Part shown: piece after piece, positions 15,413 through 23,766 of the stretch
Numbering within the stretch: position 1 is the first letter of the stretch
Layout: the number at the start of each line of letters is the position of its first letter
Assembly (NCBI GenBank): GCA_022822785.1
Contig: JAJEAL010000137.1
Location: forward strand, 1-52,263
DNA: 52,263 nucleotides
Source of the DNA: Candidatus Poribacteria bacterium
GTDB taxonomy: Bacteria > Poribacteria > WGA-4E > PCPOR2b
Direction: 5' to 3'
Notes under the pieces: generated by a model
Database searches by the model: none
Seen by the model: the letters and a program-made list of their open reading frames with translations, nothing else
What the model was told of the DNA's origin: nothing
Translations under genes and position numbers: made by a program

Positions 15413-17269
15413 TCAATTAATTCCTTCCAAGAGTGTTAAAAATTCCTCCGGTTCGACAAACTTTTCAAGTCTTCTGTCCGTCAACTGATTTCCTTCAGAA
15501 TTGAAGAAAAGGACCACCGGTAGACCGACAATGCCATATTTCTGTTTTAGGCGTTCAACTTCGTCTGAATTCCGAGTGAAGTCCAGCTTGACATTCACGA
15601 ATTTCGACAATTTTGATTTTACCGCCGGATCGGAGTAGGTGTGCTCGAGTTCGTTGCAAGCAGCGCACCACGTGGCATAGAAATCGAGCATGACAGGTTT
15701 GCCTTCCCTGCGTCCAACCGCTAAACCTTCTGCTTCATCAGCTATCCAGACAAGGTCACTCTCCGCAGTTGTGAACCCTCCGACGAACATATAGAGCCCG
15801 GCAACTGCCAATAAAACGCCAACCGCTTTACGGAGTTGCACCAAACGGGGCAGGTCTTTGAACCGTTGTGAAAATTTGCCGAGAGCAACGCCAACTAGAA
15901 CCAAAGCACCCGCGATTACAAAAAAGCCCACAGAATTTTGGAGGAAGGTACGTAGTGGTGGGAAGACCTCTTTAAGGAAGTACAGCGCCACGGTGATGAT
16001 AGCCACGCCGAATATGTTTTCCAAGATATACATCCAGCCTCCCGATCTCGGCAGCGCAGCAATGACACCTGAAAATGTACCAATTACGATAAACAGCAAT
16101 CCCATACCGAGGGCATAGGTCAACAGCAGCCAAAATCCGAGGAAAGCGCTCTCTGTTGTGGCGACGTAGGAGAGCACAGCCCCCAAGGCAGGTCCTGTGC
16201 ACGGGGCGGCGATAATGCCTGCAACGGTTCCCATCGCAAAGGCACCGGCAAATCCGGCACCGCCGACAGTGTTGAGTCGATTCTGTAGGGCATAAGGCAC
16301 GCGGAGCTCGAAGACACCCAGCATAGACAATCCGAGCGCGACGAGAATCGCACACACTGGGAGCATTACCCGTGGGTCCGCCATTATCTGTCCAAAGACC
16401 GCTCCCGTTGATGCGACAGCAACGCCTAAAATCGAGTACGTTAGCGCGATGCCCATAACATAAGTAACGGATAAGAGAAAAGATCGTAGCCGCCCCACAG
16501 ATTCACCCGCTCCAAAGACGGAGACAGTTATCGGGATTAAGGGGTAGACACACGGTGTGAAACTGGTTAGGATGCCCCCCACAAAGACGAAGAGGAACGC
16601 CCAAAAGTAGCCTTTGGACAACGCTTGAGAGAACCTTCCACTTTCGCTGGTAGCGGTCGATGCAGGGTTATCAGGGGGGGGAAGTTCCAGGTTTGCGAAG
16701 ATTGTGTCGTTTATGGGTTGAATCGACTGGTCCATCCCGACGACATTAATCGCAACGTCGAAATCGATTGTTTTCGGCAACAAACACTGCTCGTCATTAC
16801 ACGCTTGGTATGTCAACTGGAAGGGCAGCGTAATCTGTCCCAACGGTGCTGAATCGAGCAGTGTCGCTTGGAATCCGATCACTGCCTCATCGTGATACAC
16901 CGGGACCTTGCCCCCTAGCGAGGCAATTTCGAGGACATCTGCCTTTGGATACACCACTTCACCGAATAGCAGATCGGAGTGGACGGGGAGGGTAACTTCC
17001 GTGGGGATTAAGCCTTCTCGAGCGGGATTTGCATTTGCGTGCCAGTTGGGCGCAAACTTCATCACGATAGCCATCTGAAATGTGCTGCCGGGCTGTGCTT
17101 GATTTACCGACAAGACCCCATGCGCCGTGACAATCTCAACCGGCTCCGCTTTTTGCCTAAGTAGTCCGAAATCTGCTAACTGTCCCCATACGGCAGCAGG
17201 GGTTCCGACGTATAGCACACAGATGAGACATACCAAAAAGTGGATACGGAAAACTGATTTTCTTATCAT
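15413..17269 (-). CDS. dsbD: DsbD-like thiol:disulfide interchange protein
   Basis: A three-part reductase that passes electrons from cytoplasmic thioredoxin across the membrane to extracytoplasmic thiols. From ATG 17269 (618 aa): signal peptide; DsbD alpha-type domain (FQMAIVMKFAPNWHANANP); a multi-pass CcdA/DsbD core with the two membrane cysteines in FTPCVYPLIPITV and AAPCTGPALGAVLS; and a C-terminal thioredoxin domain with CAAC at residues 535-538 (FYATWCAACNELE) and a cis-Pro loop (GLPVVLFF). An upstream in-frame ATG at 17314 overlaps the previous stop as ATGA and could be the translationally coupled start. I prefer 17269 for its AAGGG site and cleaner signal peptide. All key cysteines are present. 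Confidence 0.93.
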   Translation of the reverse strand: MIRKSVFRIHFLVCLICVLYVGTPAAVWGQLADFGLLRQKAEPVEIVTAHGVLSVNQAQPGSTFQMAIVMKFAPNWHANANPAREGLIPTEVTLPVHSDLLFGEVVYPKADVLEIASLGGKVPVYHDEAVIGFQATLLDSAPLGQITLPFQLTYQACNDEQCLLPKTIDFDVAINVVGMDQSIQPINDTIFANLELPPPDNPASTATSESGRFSQALSKGYFWAFLFVFVGGILTSFTPCVYPLIPITVSVFGAGESVGRLRSFLLSVTYVMGIALTYSILGVAVASTGAVFGQIMADPRVMLPVCAILVALGLSMLGVFELRVPYALQNRLNTVGGAGFAGAFAMGTVAGIIAAPCTGPALGAVLSYVATTESAFLGFWLLLTYALGMGLLFIVIGTFSGVIAALPRSGGWMYILENIFGVAIITVALYFLKEVFPPLRTFLQNSVGFFVIAGALVLVGVALGKFSQRFKDLPRLVQLRKAVGVLLAVAGLYMFVGGFTTAESDLVWIADEAEGLAVGRREGKPVMLDFYATWCAACNELEHTYSDPAVKSKLSKFVNVKLDFTRNSDEVERLKQKYGIVGLPVVLFFNSEGNQLTDRRLEKFVEPEEFLTLLEGIN

Positions 17270-17310
17270 GTCTACCCTTCGCGGCTGTAAAAGCCCCTGA
17301 GAAGTGAGGC

Positions 17311-17751
17311 TCATTCTTGCAACTGCTGATTAATCACTGCAGTCATTTCGTTTAGGGTCTGCTTGCTCGTTAGGCGAGCCGATATATTTCGCGTCTGATC
17401 CTTCAATAATAAAATGAAGCCCGTTCCTTGATTCGCTTTGTAGGCTTCACCCATTCCAAGTGCTGAGGCGAGCAATTCTGACTGATAGCGAGTGGTTCGG
17501 TTGGTAAAATCCAGAGTAACAAAGAGTACAGGCTTTCCATCGAACTTGTTTTGCAAATCGGTGAAGATGGTCCCCATCTTTTTGCAGGAACCTCACCAAT
17601 CTGCGTGAAACTTTACAGCGATTATCTGCGGGGCAGCAGGCTCTGTGGCCGTCTCCTCGCTAGATAAACTGATGGTCGTTACAATTAAGATGGTCGCCAC
17701 CATGATGGAGAAAGCAACCAAAATCCATCGAAGCTGAATGGGGGATTTCAT
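17311..17751 (-). CDS. Candidate selenoprotein: membrane-anchored thioredoxin, UGSC active site
   Basis: Read through one in-frame TGA (17595-17593) this is a single 146-aa thioredoxin-like protein. ATG at 17751 follows AAAGGAAAAAACATT; an N-terminal anchor spans about residues 9-29. The thioredoxin strand IIAVKFHADW is followed directly by TGA and then GSCKKM, so the stop sits exactly where the first Cys of a WCGSC motif belongs (residue 53; resolving Cys at 56). Sequence after it continues in frame as a normal thioredoxin fold (KPVLFVTLDFTNR, GTGFILLLKDQ) to a TGA that overlaps the DsbD frame. A SECIS-like hairpin follows the TGA. UGA ends other genes here, so general recoding is unlikely. 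Alternatives: a nonsense mutation of TGC, or two separate fragments; the 3' part alone would lack the active site. Confidence 0.78.
17564..17580 (-). promoter_or_regulatory. Candidate bacterial SECIS hairpin
   Basis: On the minus strand AAGATGG (17580-17574), loop GGA (17573-17571) and CCATCTT (17570-17564) form a perfect seven-pair stem. Twelve bases separate the TGA from the stem and 19 from the loop, and the loop opens with G. As I recall the bacterial SECIS rules, these call for a small loop with G in its first two positions roughly 16-37 bases after UGA, so this fits. A weaker competing stem GGTTCC/GGGACC also exists. Because the stem lies in coding sequence, chance cannot be excluded. 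Confidence 0.6.
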
Positions 17752-17819
17752 AATGTTTTTTCCTTTCGGCATTTGCAGGAAGTGGGTAAAGAGATAGGAG
17801 AAAAGCAAGAAAATCAATT

Positions 17820-17863
17820 GCAGATTGTGGATCCCTTATTCGCTAAAGGCCCCCACAATCTGC
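17820..17863. repeat. 11-bp inverted repeat between regulator and thioredoxin genes
   Basis: GCAGATTGTGG (17820-17830) and CCACAATCTGC (17853-17863) pair perfectly across a 22-base spacer. It lies between the end of the PorX-like gene and the start of the thioredoxin gene, both on the minus strand. It may be a transcription boundary or a dispersed repeat; no U-run follows, so an intrinsic terminator is not well supported. Confidence 0.65.
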
Positions 17864-17888
17864 ACATGTTTTACATCAGGTTTGATGT

Positions 17889-19451
17889 CTATTTTGGCTC
17901 AAGGATGGCGCAGGGCAAGATCATCTCCTCCATGGAGATACCACCGTGCTGAAATCCTCCGTGGAACTGGTGTTTATAGTCACTAAACTGATTGGGAAAA
18001 ACGAAGTAATAGTCCTCTTTGGCAAGGACATAATTTTTTTCGTAAGACATATCGGGCAACATGTACTGTTCTGGCTGAGTGATTCTCAACCCGGCCTCTC
18101 GGTCACATATAAGTTCGCCGCCAACCTTGAATCGCAGCCCATTGGTTGCAGGTCTATCGCCTGAAATCTTCGCTGCATGCTGACATAAGATTGAGCCGTG
18201 ATCCGCCGTTAAAATGACCGTGACACCGCGATCTGCTAGCAACTTGAGGATCTTATACACTCCTGAATGTCGGAACCAGCCTTGCACAAATGTGCGAAAC
18301 GCGGTTTCGTCAGGAATAAGTTGTTTGAGCAAGGCGATTTCCGAGCGTTTATGGGTTAGGTGGTCGATACAACCGACGACAGTTGCTGCTAAGCTGATCC
18401 GTTTGACGCCGCTAATCCACTGCAAGTACTCCATTTCTCCGCGCACATCAAAGATTTTAAAATAGTGCGGCGCGGGTTTGAGATGGATGCCGTGCCGATC
18501 TAGTTGCAATCGCATCAAATCTTTTTCATAGCGATTGACGCTGGTATTCTCACCATCAGTTTCTACCCATAAATCAGGGTAACGTTGTGCAAACTCTAGC
18601 GGAAACAAGCCGCTAAAAATTGAGTTCCGCGAGTAATTGGTTGCCGTTGGCAAGATTGAGTAGTGATAGTTTGTCGTAATCTGAAAATATGGATCTAAGA
18701 GTGGTTTAATTTTTAGCCAGTGATCTAACCGCATGCAGTCCATCACCATAAAGAATACCTGCTTGCCAACCTGTATCTCTGGGATAACATGTTTGTACAG
18801 CAGATCTACCGATAAGACAGGAGAATCCTCACCAATCAGCCAATCAGAATAGTTATCTTCAATGTATCGGGCAAACAGGGCATTACATTCCTGTTTTTCT
18901 AGTCTGTGTGTTTCGCGTAAATTATCGGCGATGTCAAGTTCATCTAGGCGCAGGTCCCATTCGGCAAGCTGGGTGTAGATATCAATCCATGTTTTCCAAT
19001 CGACTCCCTGCTGTTTTAATACACTCCGCTTATTAAAATCAATAACATATTCTTGAGCGGTATGATCCTCCTTAACGGTATCGTATTCTAGGAGGAAAGC
19101 GAGTTGTGACGCAATCTGCTTCGGATTCAACGGCTTCATTAAAAAGTCATCAACCTGATGAATAATTGCCTCATTCATAATCTCCCGTTGTTCGCTTTCA
19201 GTGACCATAACCACCGGCAAATGGGGGTATCTCCGCTTGATTGCCGAAAGCAGACCAATCCCATCCATATCGGGCATGACATGGTTGATGAGTACAGCGT
19301 CGTAAGGTTTTTCGTGTAGCAGTGCTAATCCGTCAGCTCCCTTCACCGCCGGCGTAATTTGATAACCTTTTTGTTCCAAGAATAGCGTATGCGTTTCTAA
19401 ACTGTTAATCCCATCATCAATCCACAAAATCCTCCTTGTTTGTGCTTGCAT
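17889..19451 (-). CDS. PorX-like response regulator with PglZ domain, atypical receiver
   Basis: A 520-aa two-domain protein. Residues 6-120 form a CheY-like receiver: acidic pair in LWIDDGIN, Thr in VVMVTES, Lys in FLMKPLNP. The phosphoacceptor site reads LINHVMPDMDG, with Asn56 (codon AAC at 19286-19284) where Asp is expected. The C-terminal part (about 220-520) is an alkaline-phosphatase-superfamily PglZ domain with MVMDCMRLDHW, the Thr region ILPTATNYSRNSIFSG (Thr269/Thr271) and LTADHGSIL for metal binding. The same layout is found in PorX of Bacteroidetes, which has nucleotide-phosphodiesterase activity; no type IX secretion genes are nearby. The Asn suggests phosphorylation-independent signalling or loss of control. 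GAGAGGTGATATGAA precedes the ATG. Confidence 0.88.
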   Translation of the reverse strand: MQAQTRRILWIDDGINSLETHTLFLEQKGYQITPAVKGADGLALLHEKPYDAVLINHVMPDMDGIGLLSAIKRRYPHLPVVMVTESEQREIMNEAIIHQVDDFLMKPLNPKQIASQLAFLLEYDTVKEDHTAQEYVIDFNKRSVLKQQGVDWKTWIDIYTQLAEWDLRLDELDIADNLRETHRLEKQECNALFARYIEDNYSDWLIGEDSPVLSVDLLYKHVIPEIQVGKQVFFMVMDCMRLDHWLKIKPLLDPYFQITTNYHYSILPTATNYSRNSIFSGLFPLEFAQRYPDLWVETDGENTSVNRYEKDLMRLQLDRHGIHLKPAPHYFKIFDVRGEMEYLQWISGVKRISLAATVVGCIDHLTHKRSEIALLKQLIPDETAFRTFVQGWFRHSGVYKILKLLADRGVTVILTADHGSILCQHAAKISGDRPATNGLRFKVGGELICDREAGLRITQPEQYMLPDMSYEKNYVLAKEDYYFVFPNQFSDYKHQFHGGFQHGGISMEEMILPCAILEPK

Positions 19452-19464
19452 TTCATATCACCTC

Positions 19465-20028
19465 TCATCCTTCCCTATATTGCTGCAAGGTGGCGGCTTG
19501 CAGCTCCGCGCGATATCTTAAACCGGCGGACTCTGACTTTTGCAGAGCTTTCAAAAGGTTAGTATTTAGTTCATCGAAAGTTGCCCAACGCGCGCCAGCG
19601 ATTTCTTTAGTATCAACAGGTTGTAAGCACCCACCTATCACTCGAGCATCAAATACATGAGATGTCCAAAACACCGTTTCAGCCCTAAAAGAGAAGTTGA
19701 CATACACTTTGAGCAGGTATTTCTGGAGTTGAATCTCTAGCCCTGTTTCCTCATAGGCTTCGCGCTGTGCACCTATTTCAAAATCCTCCCCTCGCTCAAC
19801 GCCGCCACTAGGTGGACGGTAGACATTGGGAGGATAACTCGGTTTTCGGATGACCGCAATTTTATCACCTTTGGAGATGAACAAAGTTACATCGTGCGCC
19901 CGTCCGTGTCGCATACTCCACTTGAGCAGGTCGAAGCTTTGTTGATCCATTGTGTAAGCTGTACGAAGGACGCGTGGCACACCGTACTTCTGTTCAAGTC
20001 GCTTCAGAACTTCTTGGGTGATGTACAT
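19465..20028 (-). CDS. NUDIX hydrolase
   Basis: A 187-aa protein with a complete Nudix box at about residues 75-97: GGVERGEDFEIGAQREAYEE followed by TGL, containing the REAYEETG metal-binding glutamates. N-terminal residues 1-45 form a family-specific helical region and the Nudix fold begins at AHDVTLFISKGDKIAVIRKP. Such enzymes cleave a nucleoside diphosphate linked to another group; the substrate is not predictable. It sits 13 bases upstream of the PorX-like regulator gene on the same strand, so they are likely co-transcribed. Confidence 0.9.
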   Translation of the reverse strand: MYITQEVLKRLEQKYGVPRVLRTAYTMDQQSFDLLKWSMRHGRAHDVTLFISKGDKIAVIRKPSYPPNVYRPPSGGVERGEDFEIGAQREAYEETGLEIQLQKYLLKVYVNFSFRAETVFWTSHVFDARVIGGCLQPVDTKEIAGARWATFDELNTNLLKALQKSESAGLRYRAELQAATLQQYREG

Positions 20029-20115
20029 TGCGTGAAACGTAATGCGTAGTCAGATATCGATATGTTGGGTAAGTCGCGCTAGCGCATAAGCAATTATGGA
20101 GATAGCCCCCCGGTA

Positions 20116-21447
20116 TTAGATTCCACCAACGAAACGCCCCGCATTCAACAGACCGATTGGATCCAGCTTGGTTTTGATTGCTTTCATCAGTTGGAAGCTA
20201 GGACCGACCGATCCCCACACGTCAATTTCACGTTTGAGCGGAGTTGGTCCCGATTCTATGATTAGATTTCCACCAACATTTATGGCAGCCTCGCGCAGAC
20301 TTGTAATTGTATCAGTAACATGCTGAACCGGAAGGTCATCGTCGGGAAAATGTGAAAAGGTAATGTAAACAACACCGTTTCCTATCAATCCCATCGCTCG
20401 CATCCGCCAAGTAGCTGATTTATCGACCGCTAATGCGGTATTGATGAAACTCTCAACATCGGTCATACGAAGATTCGCTCGACAGACAACGATAGGGGAA
20501 GTCGATTGGTCTTCTGGAAAGGCACGCATCGCTTTCCGGAGTTCCTGCTGCTGCTGCCCGTCATACAGTTGCACACCGATACTTGCATTTTGTTGCACCA
20601 TAGTGTTGAGAGTATCAATTTGCCATTCAACGGTTTCAGGAGGCCCGTCGAGTCCAATCATGAGGCATGGTTCGGAAACCTCCGTGAGTGGTGCACCATT
20701 GACAAACAGATTGAGAAAGATGGGCAGAAGTTGAGAACCCGCGATTTCTGACGCAACATGTATTGCTTCTGCAATTTCGGTGAAAGCTAACAGGACAGTT
20801 CGCTCAACTTCTGGTAACGGTTGCAGCTTGAGCGAGACTTCCGTAATGATTCCTAGCGTACCGAAGGATCCAAGATATAGCTTATTGAGATCGTATCCGG
20901 CTACATTTTTAACAACCTTGCCGCCGCTCTTAACAACAGTTCCACTCGATTGGATAACACGCATTCCAAGCACAAGATCGCGGGTGCTGCCGTATCGAAG
21001 CCGCGAGGGACCGCTGGCATTTGTAGCAGTCATACCCCCAATTGTGCATCGGTTGGCGTAAGGTGGATCGAGGGACAAATATTGGCCGTGTTCAGCCAAC
21101 CGCTCTTGGAGCATAGCAAGTCGAATGCCAGCTTCTACCGTCACCGTCAGGTCGGCGGGCTCATATTCTAACACTTGGTCCAACCTTGACGTTGATAGGA
21201 TGAGGTCAACCTGCGCCGGAGGGTTACCGACCCCCAGCTTTGTTCCATTTCCCGCTGGGATGACTGACAATCCGCTGTCCGCGGCATAGCTCATCACCTC
21301 TTGAACTTCGTGCGTTGACGCAGGTAAAGCGACAACTTTGGGAACAACGTCATCAATTGCATAACGGTTCAGTTGGTCATCAGGAAGCAGCCCTGCTTCA
21401 CCAACAATTTGAGCCAGATCCCTGTGTAACTGATTTGGGTTAGACAT
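20116..21447 (-). CDS. glcE: FAD-binding oxidase, glycolate oxidase subunit GlcE-like
   Basis: A 443-aa FAD-linked oxidase of the PCMH/VAO type. The FAD domain includes VVALPASTHEVQEVM, VIPAGNGTKLGVGNPP, the TIGGMTATNASGPSRLRYGS loop and VKSGGKVVKNVAGYDLNKLY, which is typical of GlcE. The C-terminus ends KTKLDPIGLLNAGRFVGG, the standard closing motif. It lies downstream of a GlcD-like gene with a lipoprotein gene between them; GlcD and GlcE together oxidise glycolate to glyoxylate or act on another 2-hydroxy acid. The iron-sulfur subunit GlcF is not in the window, although it could lie elsewhere. No clear ribosome site. Confidence 0.87.
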   Translation of the reverse strand: MSNPNQLHRDLAQIVGEAGLLPDDQLNRYAIDDVVPKVVALPASTHEVQEVMSYAADSGLSVIPAGNGTKLGVGNPPAQVDLILSTSRLDQVLEYEPADLTVTVEAGIRLAMLQERLAEHGQYLSLDPPYANRCTIGGMTATNASGPSRLRYGSTRDLVLGMRVIQSSGTVVKSGGKVVKNVAGYDLNKLYLGSFGTLGIITEVSLKLQPLPEVERTVLLAFTEIAEAIHVASEIAGSQLLPIFLNLFVNGAPLTEVSEPCLMIGLDGPPETVEWQIDTLNTMVQQNASIGVQLYDGQQQQELRKAMRAFPEDQSTSPIVVCRANLRMTDVESFINTALAVDKSATWRMRAMGLIGNGVVYITFSHFPDDDLPVQHVTDTITSLREAAINVGGNLIIESGPTPLKREIDVWGSVGPSFQLMKAIKTKLDPIGLLNAGRFVGGI

Positions 21448-21456
21448 ATCAATAGG

Positions 21457-22155
21457 TTACTCTACCCCGAAGCTATCAAATTTGACAGTTGCCGGGCTAC
21501 TGTCTCCGCCCTGAGATTTTCCGTAGACACCTACGCTCCCCGGTCTTAGCGATCGCTCATGAAAGCGTCCGATATTCTCGCCGTTGATTGAAAGCGTCAC
21601 ATTTTGACCTACTTGACGGGCGGAGAGCTTGATTGGGGTATCCTTTTGAAAGGTTACTGCGCGTGTGCGAATATCCGGCGCACGCATACTCCTTCCACCG
21701 ACATGTCCTTCGACGCCGATGTTGCAGATTTTGCCGAACGGGTCCGCACCTGCTGGACGGTAGATATAAAATAGGATTTGTGAGCTTGTACCTCGGACAG
21801 CAAAAGCCACACCAACCGATTCACCGACACTTGGTGGAATCACTTCAGCGGTAACGGTATACTCATTCATTGCTGCACTTTCGGCAGACGATAACAGGAG
21901 CGTATCCTCTTGTCCGGCTTGTAAGTGTAGCATTCCGCCTTCGATTTTATGGGGTGCTTCGACCGCAAATAGGGAGCCCTCTGATTGATCGAAGGTGTCC
22001 ATCTTTGGGCCCGCCGCGGGCCTAGCTTCCGCTTCAGTTAATTCCTCCATTGCAGGTTGACCTGCTTCGGGAGTGCTCACCGGTGGGGCACACCCAATTG
22101 GGATTGCTAGGATTATTACCACGACCAACGGTAAGATTTGGTGCCGGTATTTCAT
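21457..22155 (-). CDS. Lipoprotein with a LamG/DUF1080-like beta-sandwich
   Basis: A 232-aa protein with a lipoprotein signal: hydrophobic residues 8-20, lipobox IPIGC and Cys22 as the lipidation site. A Pro/Glu-rich linker follows to about residue 50, then a beta-sandwich domain of about 180 residues (FDQSEGSLFAVEAPHKIEGG to the closing KFDSFGVE), resembling concanavalin-like family 3-keto-disaccharide hydrolase/LamG domains. Probably attached to the inner or outer membrane facing out, perhaps binding carbohydrate. It sits between glcD and glcE; its role in that operon is unknown. GAGAGGAG ribosome site. Confidence 0.78.
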   Translation of the reverse strand: MKYRHQILPLVVVIILAIPIGCAPPVSTPEAGQPAMEELTEAEARPAAGPKMDTFDQSEGSLFAVEAPHKIEGGMLHLQAGQEDTLLLSSAESAAMNEYTVTAEVIPPSVGESVGVAFAVRGTSSQILFYIYRPAGADPFGKICNIGVEGHVGGRSMRAPDIRTRAVTFQKDTPIKLSARQVGQNVTLSINGENIGRFHERSLRPGSVGVYGKSQGGDSSPATVKFDSFGVE

Positions 22156-22181
22156 AGAACGCTCCTCTCTGTTGTAGACCG

Positions 22182-23591
22182 TTATAGCCCGAGTTTCGCG
22201 TACGATTCAGCGGTTGGGAATATTTTCCCGGGATTACATAATCCTGACGGGTTAAAAATTTCTTTAACGGTTGTCATCACCGCTAAGTCTTCAGGACTGA
22301 AAATTAGTGGCATATAATCCATCTTTTCAACACCGATACCGTGTTCGCCTGTGATTGTGCCGCCGGCTTCCGCACATGCGCGGAGGATCTCCATGTTCAC
22401 CGCCTCAACGCGTTCGCATTGGTCTGGATCACGTTCATCAAACAGAACAATTGGGTGGATATTTCCATCGCCAGCGTGAAATACATTGGCGATTGGAATG
22501 TCGTACTTCTCAGAAATCTCTGCGATCCTTCTGAGCACTTTGGGAAGCTGCGTACGAGGTACCACCCCATCTTGTGTGATGTAATTGGGTGCAAGTCGTC
22601 CAAACGAACCGAAAGCACTTTTGCGTGATTTCCAAATCTGCTGCCGGTCCGCCTCGTCCTTGGCGTAGCGCGTCTCACGGCAGTTGTTCGCGTTGAAGAT
22701 TTCAGTAATCTGCTCTGCTTGCTGCTGCATCCCAGCCTTTATCCCATCCAGTTCAACGATGAGGACGGCGCCGGCATCAAGCGGGAATCCCCAGTGGAAT
22801 GCCTCTTCGACCGCTTTAATAACAAAGTGGTCCATCATTTCCAGCGCAGCGGGAATGATGCCTTTGGCAATGATACTAGTAACAACGTTAGACGCATCGT
22901 CAATAGTTTCAAATACGCCGAGCAGGGTCTGATAACCTTCCGGCTTGCGTAAGAGCCGGACAACCGCCTTTGTCACAATCCCGAAGGTGCCTTCCGATCC
23001 AATCATGACACCCCGAATGTCGTAGCCGGGGGTTTCTTCAACGGTACCACCGAACTCGACAATCTCACCATCGGTCAACACCACCTCTAAACCTAGAACG
23101 TGGTTTGAGGTGACACCGTATTTGAGGGTGTGCGGACCGCCGGAGTTTTCGGCGATATTCCCTCCGATGCTGCAAGCCTGTTGGCTGGAGGGGTCCGGGG
23201 CGTAGTAGTATCCATCATCTTGAACGGCTTGTGTCAGCCAAAGGTTTACAACCCCCGGTTCTACGACTGCCTGCTGGTTCGCCAAATCAATTTCAAGGAT
23301 ACGATTCATTCGGTTGAGCGCAATAATGATGCCACCGTTGACAGTCAACATGCCGCCACTCAAGCCGGTTCCTGCGCCCCGCGCAACGAAGGGCACGTTG
23401 TACTTGTTTGCTACCTTGACTATCGCTGAAATCTCTTGTGCAGTTGTCGGAAAAACAACGACATCGGGGAGTGCTTTGAACACGGTTGCCCCGTCGCATT
23501 CGTAAACGGAGAGCGAAGTCGGATCGGTAATTACATGCTCGGATCCAACGATACTTGCAAGTTCGGAAATGAGTGGGTCAGTTGCTTTCAT
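22182..23591 (-). CDS. glcD: FAD-linked oxidase, glycolate oxidase subunit GlcD-like
   Basis: A 469-aa flavoprotein with the GlcD signature: VVFPTTAQEISAIVKVANK, the FAD loop VARGAGTGLSGGMLTVNGG, DPSSQQACSIGGNIAENSGG, ETPGYDIRGVMIGSEGTFGI, and the C-terminal FHAGDGNIHPIVLFD plus GEHGIGVEKMDYM with the substrate-side His residues. It ends near NPSGLCNPGKIFP. It oxidises glycolate or D-lactate type 2-hydroxy acids, passing electrons to quinone. AGGAGAG precedes the ATG. It is the first gene of the glcD-lipoprotein-glcE set. Confidence 0.92.
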   Translation of the reverse strand: MKATDPLISELASIVGSEHVITDPTSLSVYECDGATVFKALPDVVVFPTTAQEISAIVKVANKYNVPFVARGAGTGLSGGMLTVNGGIIIALNRMNRILEIDLANQQAVVEPGVVNLWLTQAVQDDGYYYAPDPSSQQACSIGGNIAENSGGPHTLKYGVTSNHVLGLEVVLTDGEIVEFGGTVEETPGYDIRGVMIGSEGTFGIVTKAVVRLLRKPEGYQTLLGVFETIDDASNVVTSIIAKGIIPAALEMMDHFVIKAVEEAFHWGFPLDAGAVLIVELDGIKAGMQQQAEQITEIFNANNCRETRYAKDEADRQQIWKSRKSAFGSFGRLAPNYITQDGVVPRTQLPKVLRRIAEISEKYDIPIANVFHAGDGNIHPIVLFDERDPDQCERVEAVNMEILRACAEAGGTITGEHGIGVEKMDYMPLIFSPEDLAVMTTVKEIFNPSGLCNPGKIFPTAESYAKLGL

Positions 23592-23668
23592 CGGAGAACT
23601 CTCCTATCTAAAATATAATAAAATTGCGATGCCGGAAGAATGGAAGCTAAATCGAGTCAACGCTGCTC

Positions 23669-23730
23669 GCAGTGGATTGACAAATCCACTGCACACGTGT
23701 GGGTATGGCTTGGATATGTCTATCCAAGCC
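23669..23730. repeat. Two perfect hairpins with four-base loops
   Basis: GCAGTGGATT-GACA-AATCCACTGC (23669-23692) and GGCTTGGATA-TGTC-TATCCAAGCC (23707-23730) lie in the 175-base gap before glcD (downstream of mrp is the other side). The first is nearly the same as the hairpin at 14230-14253. Either could end transcription or be a dispersed repeat. Confidence 0.8.
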
Positions 23731-23766
23731 GAGCGTATCTAGTAAATAGAACAAAAACACAAAGCG

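Noticed and set aside
17311-17577. Treating the 88-codon 3' part of the thioredoxin as an independent gene
   Set aside because: It starts after the active site and has no ribosome site; continuity with the upstream part is better.
17593-17595. Genome-wide reassignment of TGA to an amino acid
   Set aside because: TGA correctly ends pdhA (39148), trpC and other full-length genes, so only context-dependent recoding is plausible.
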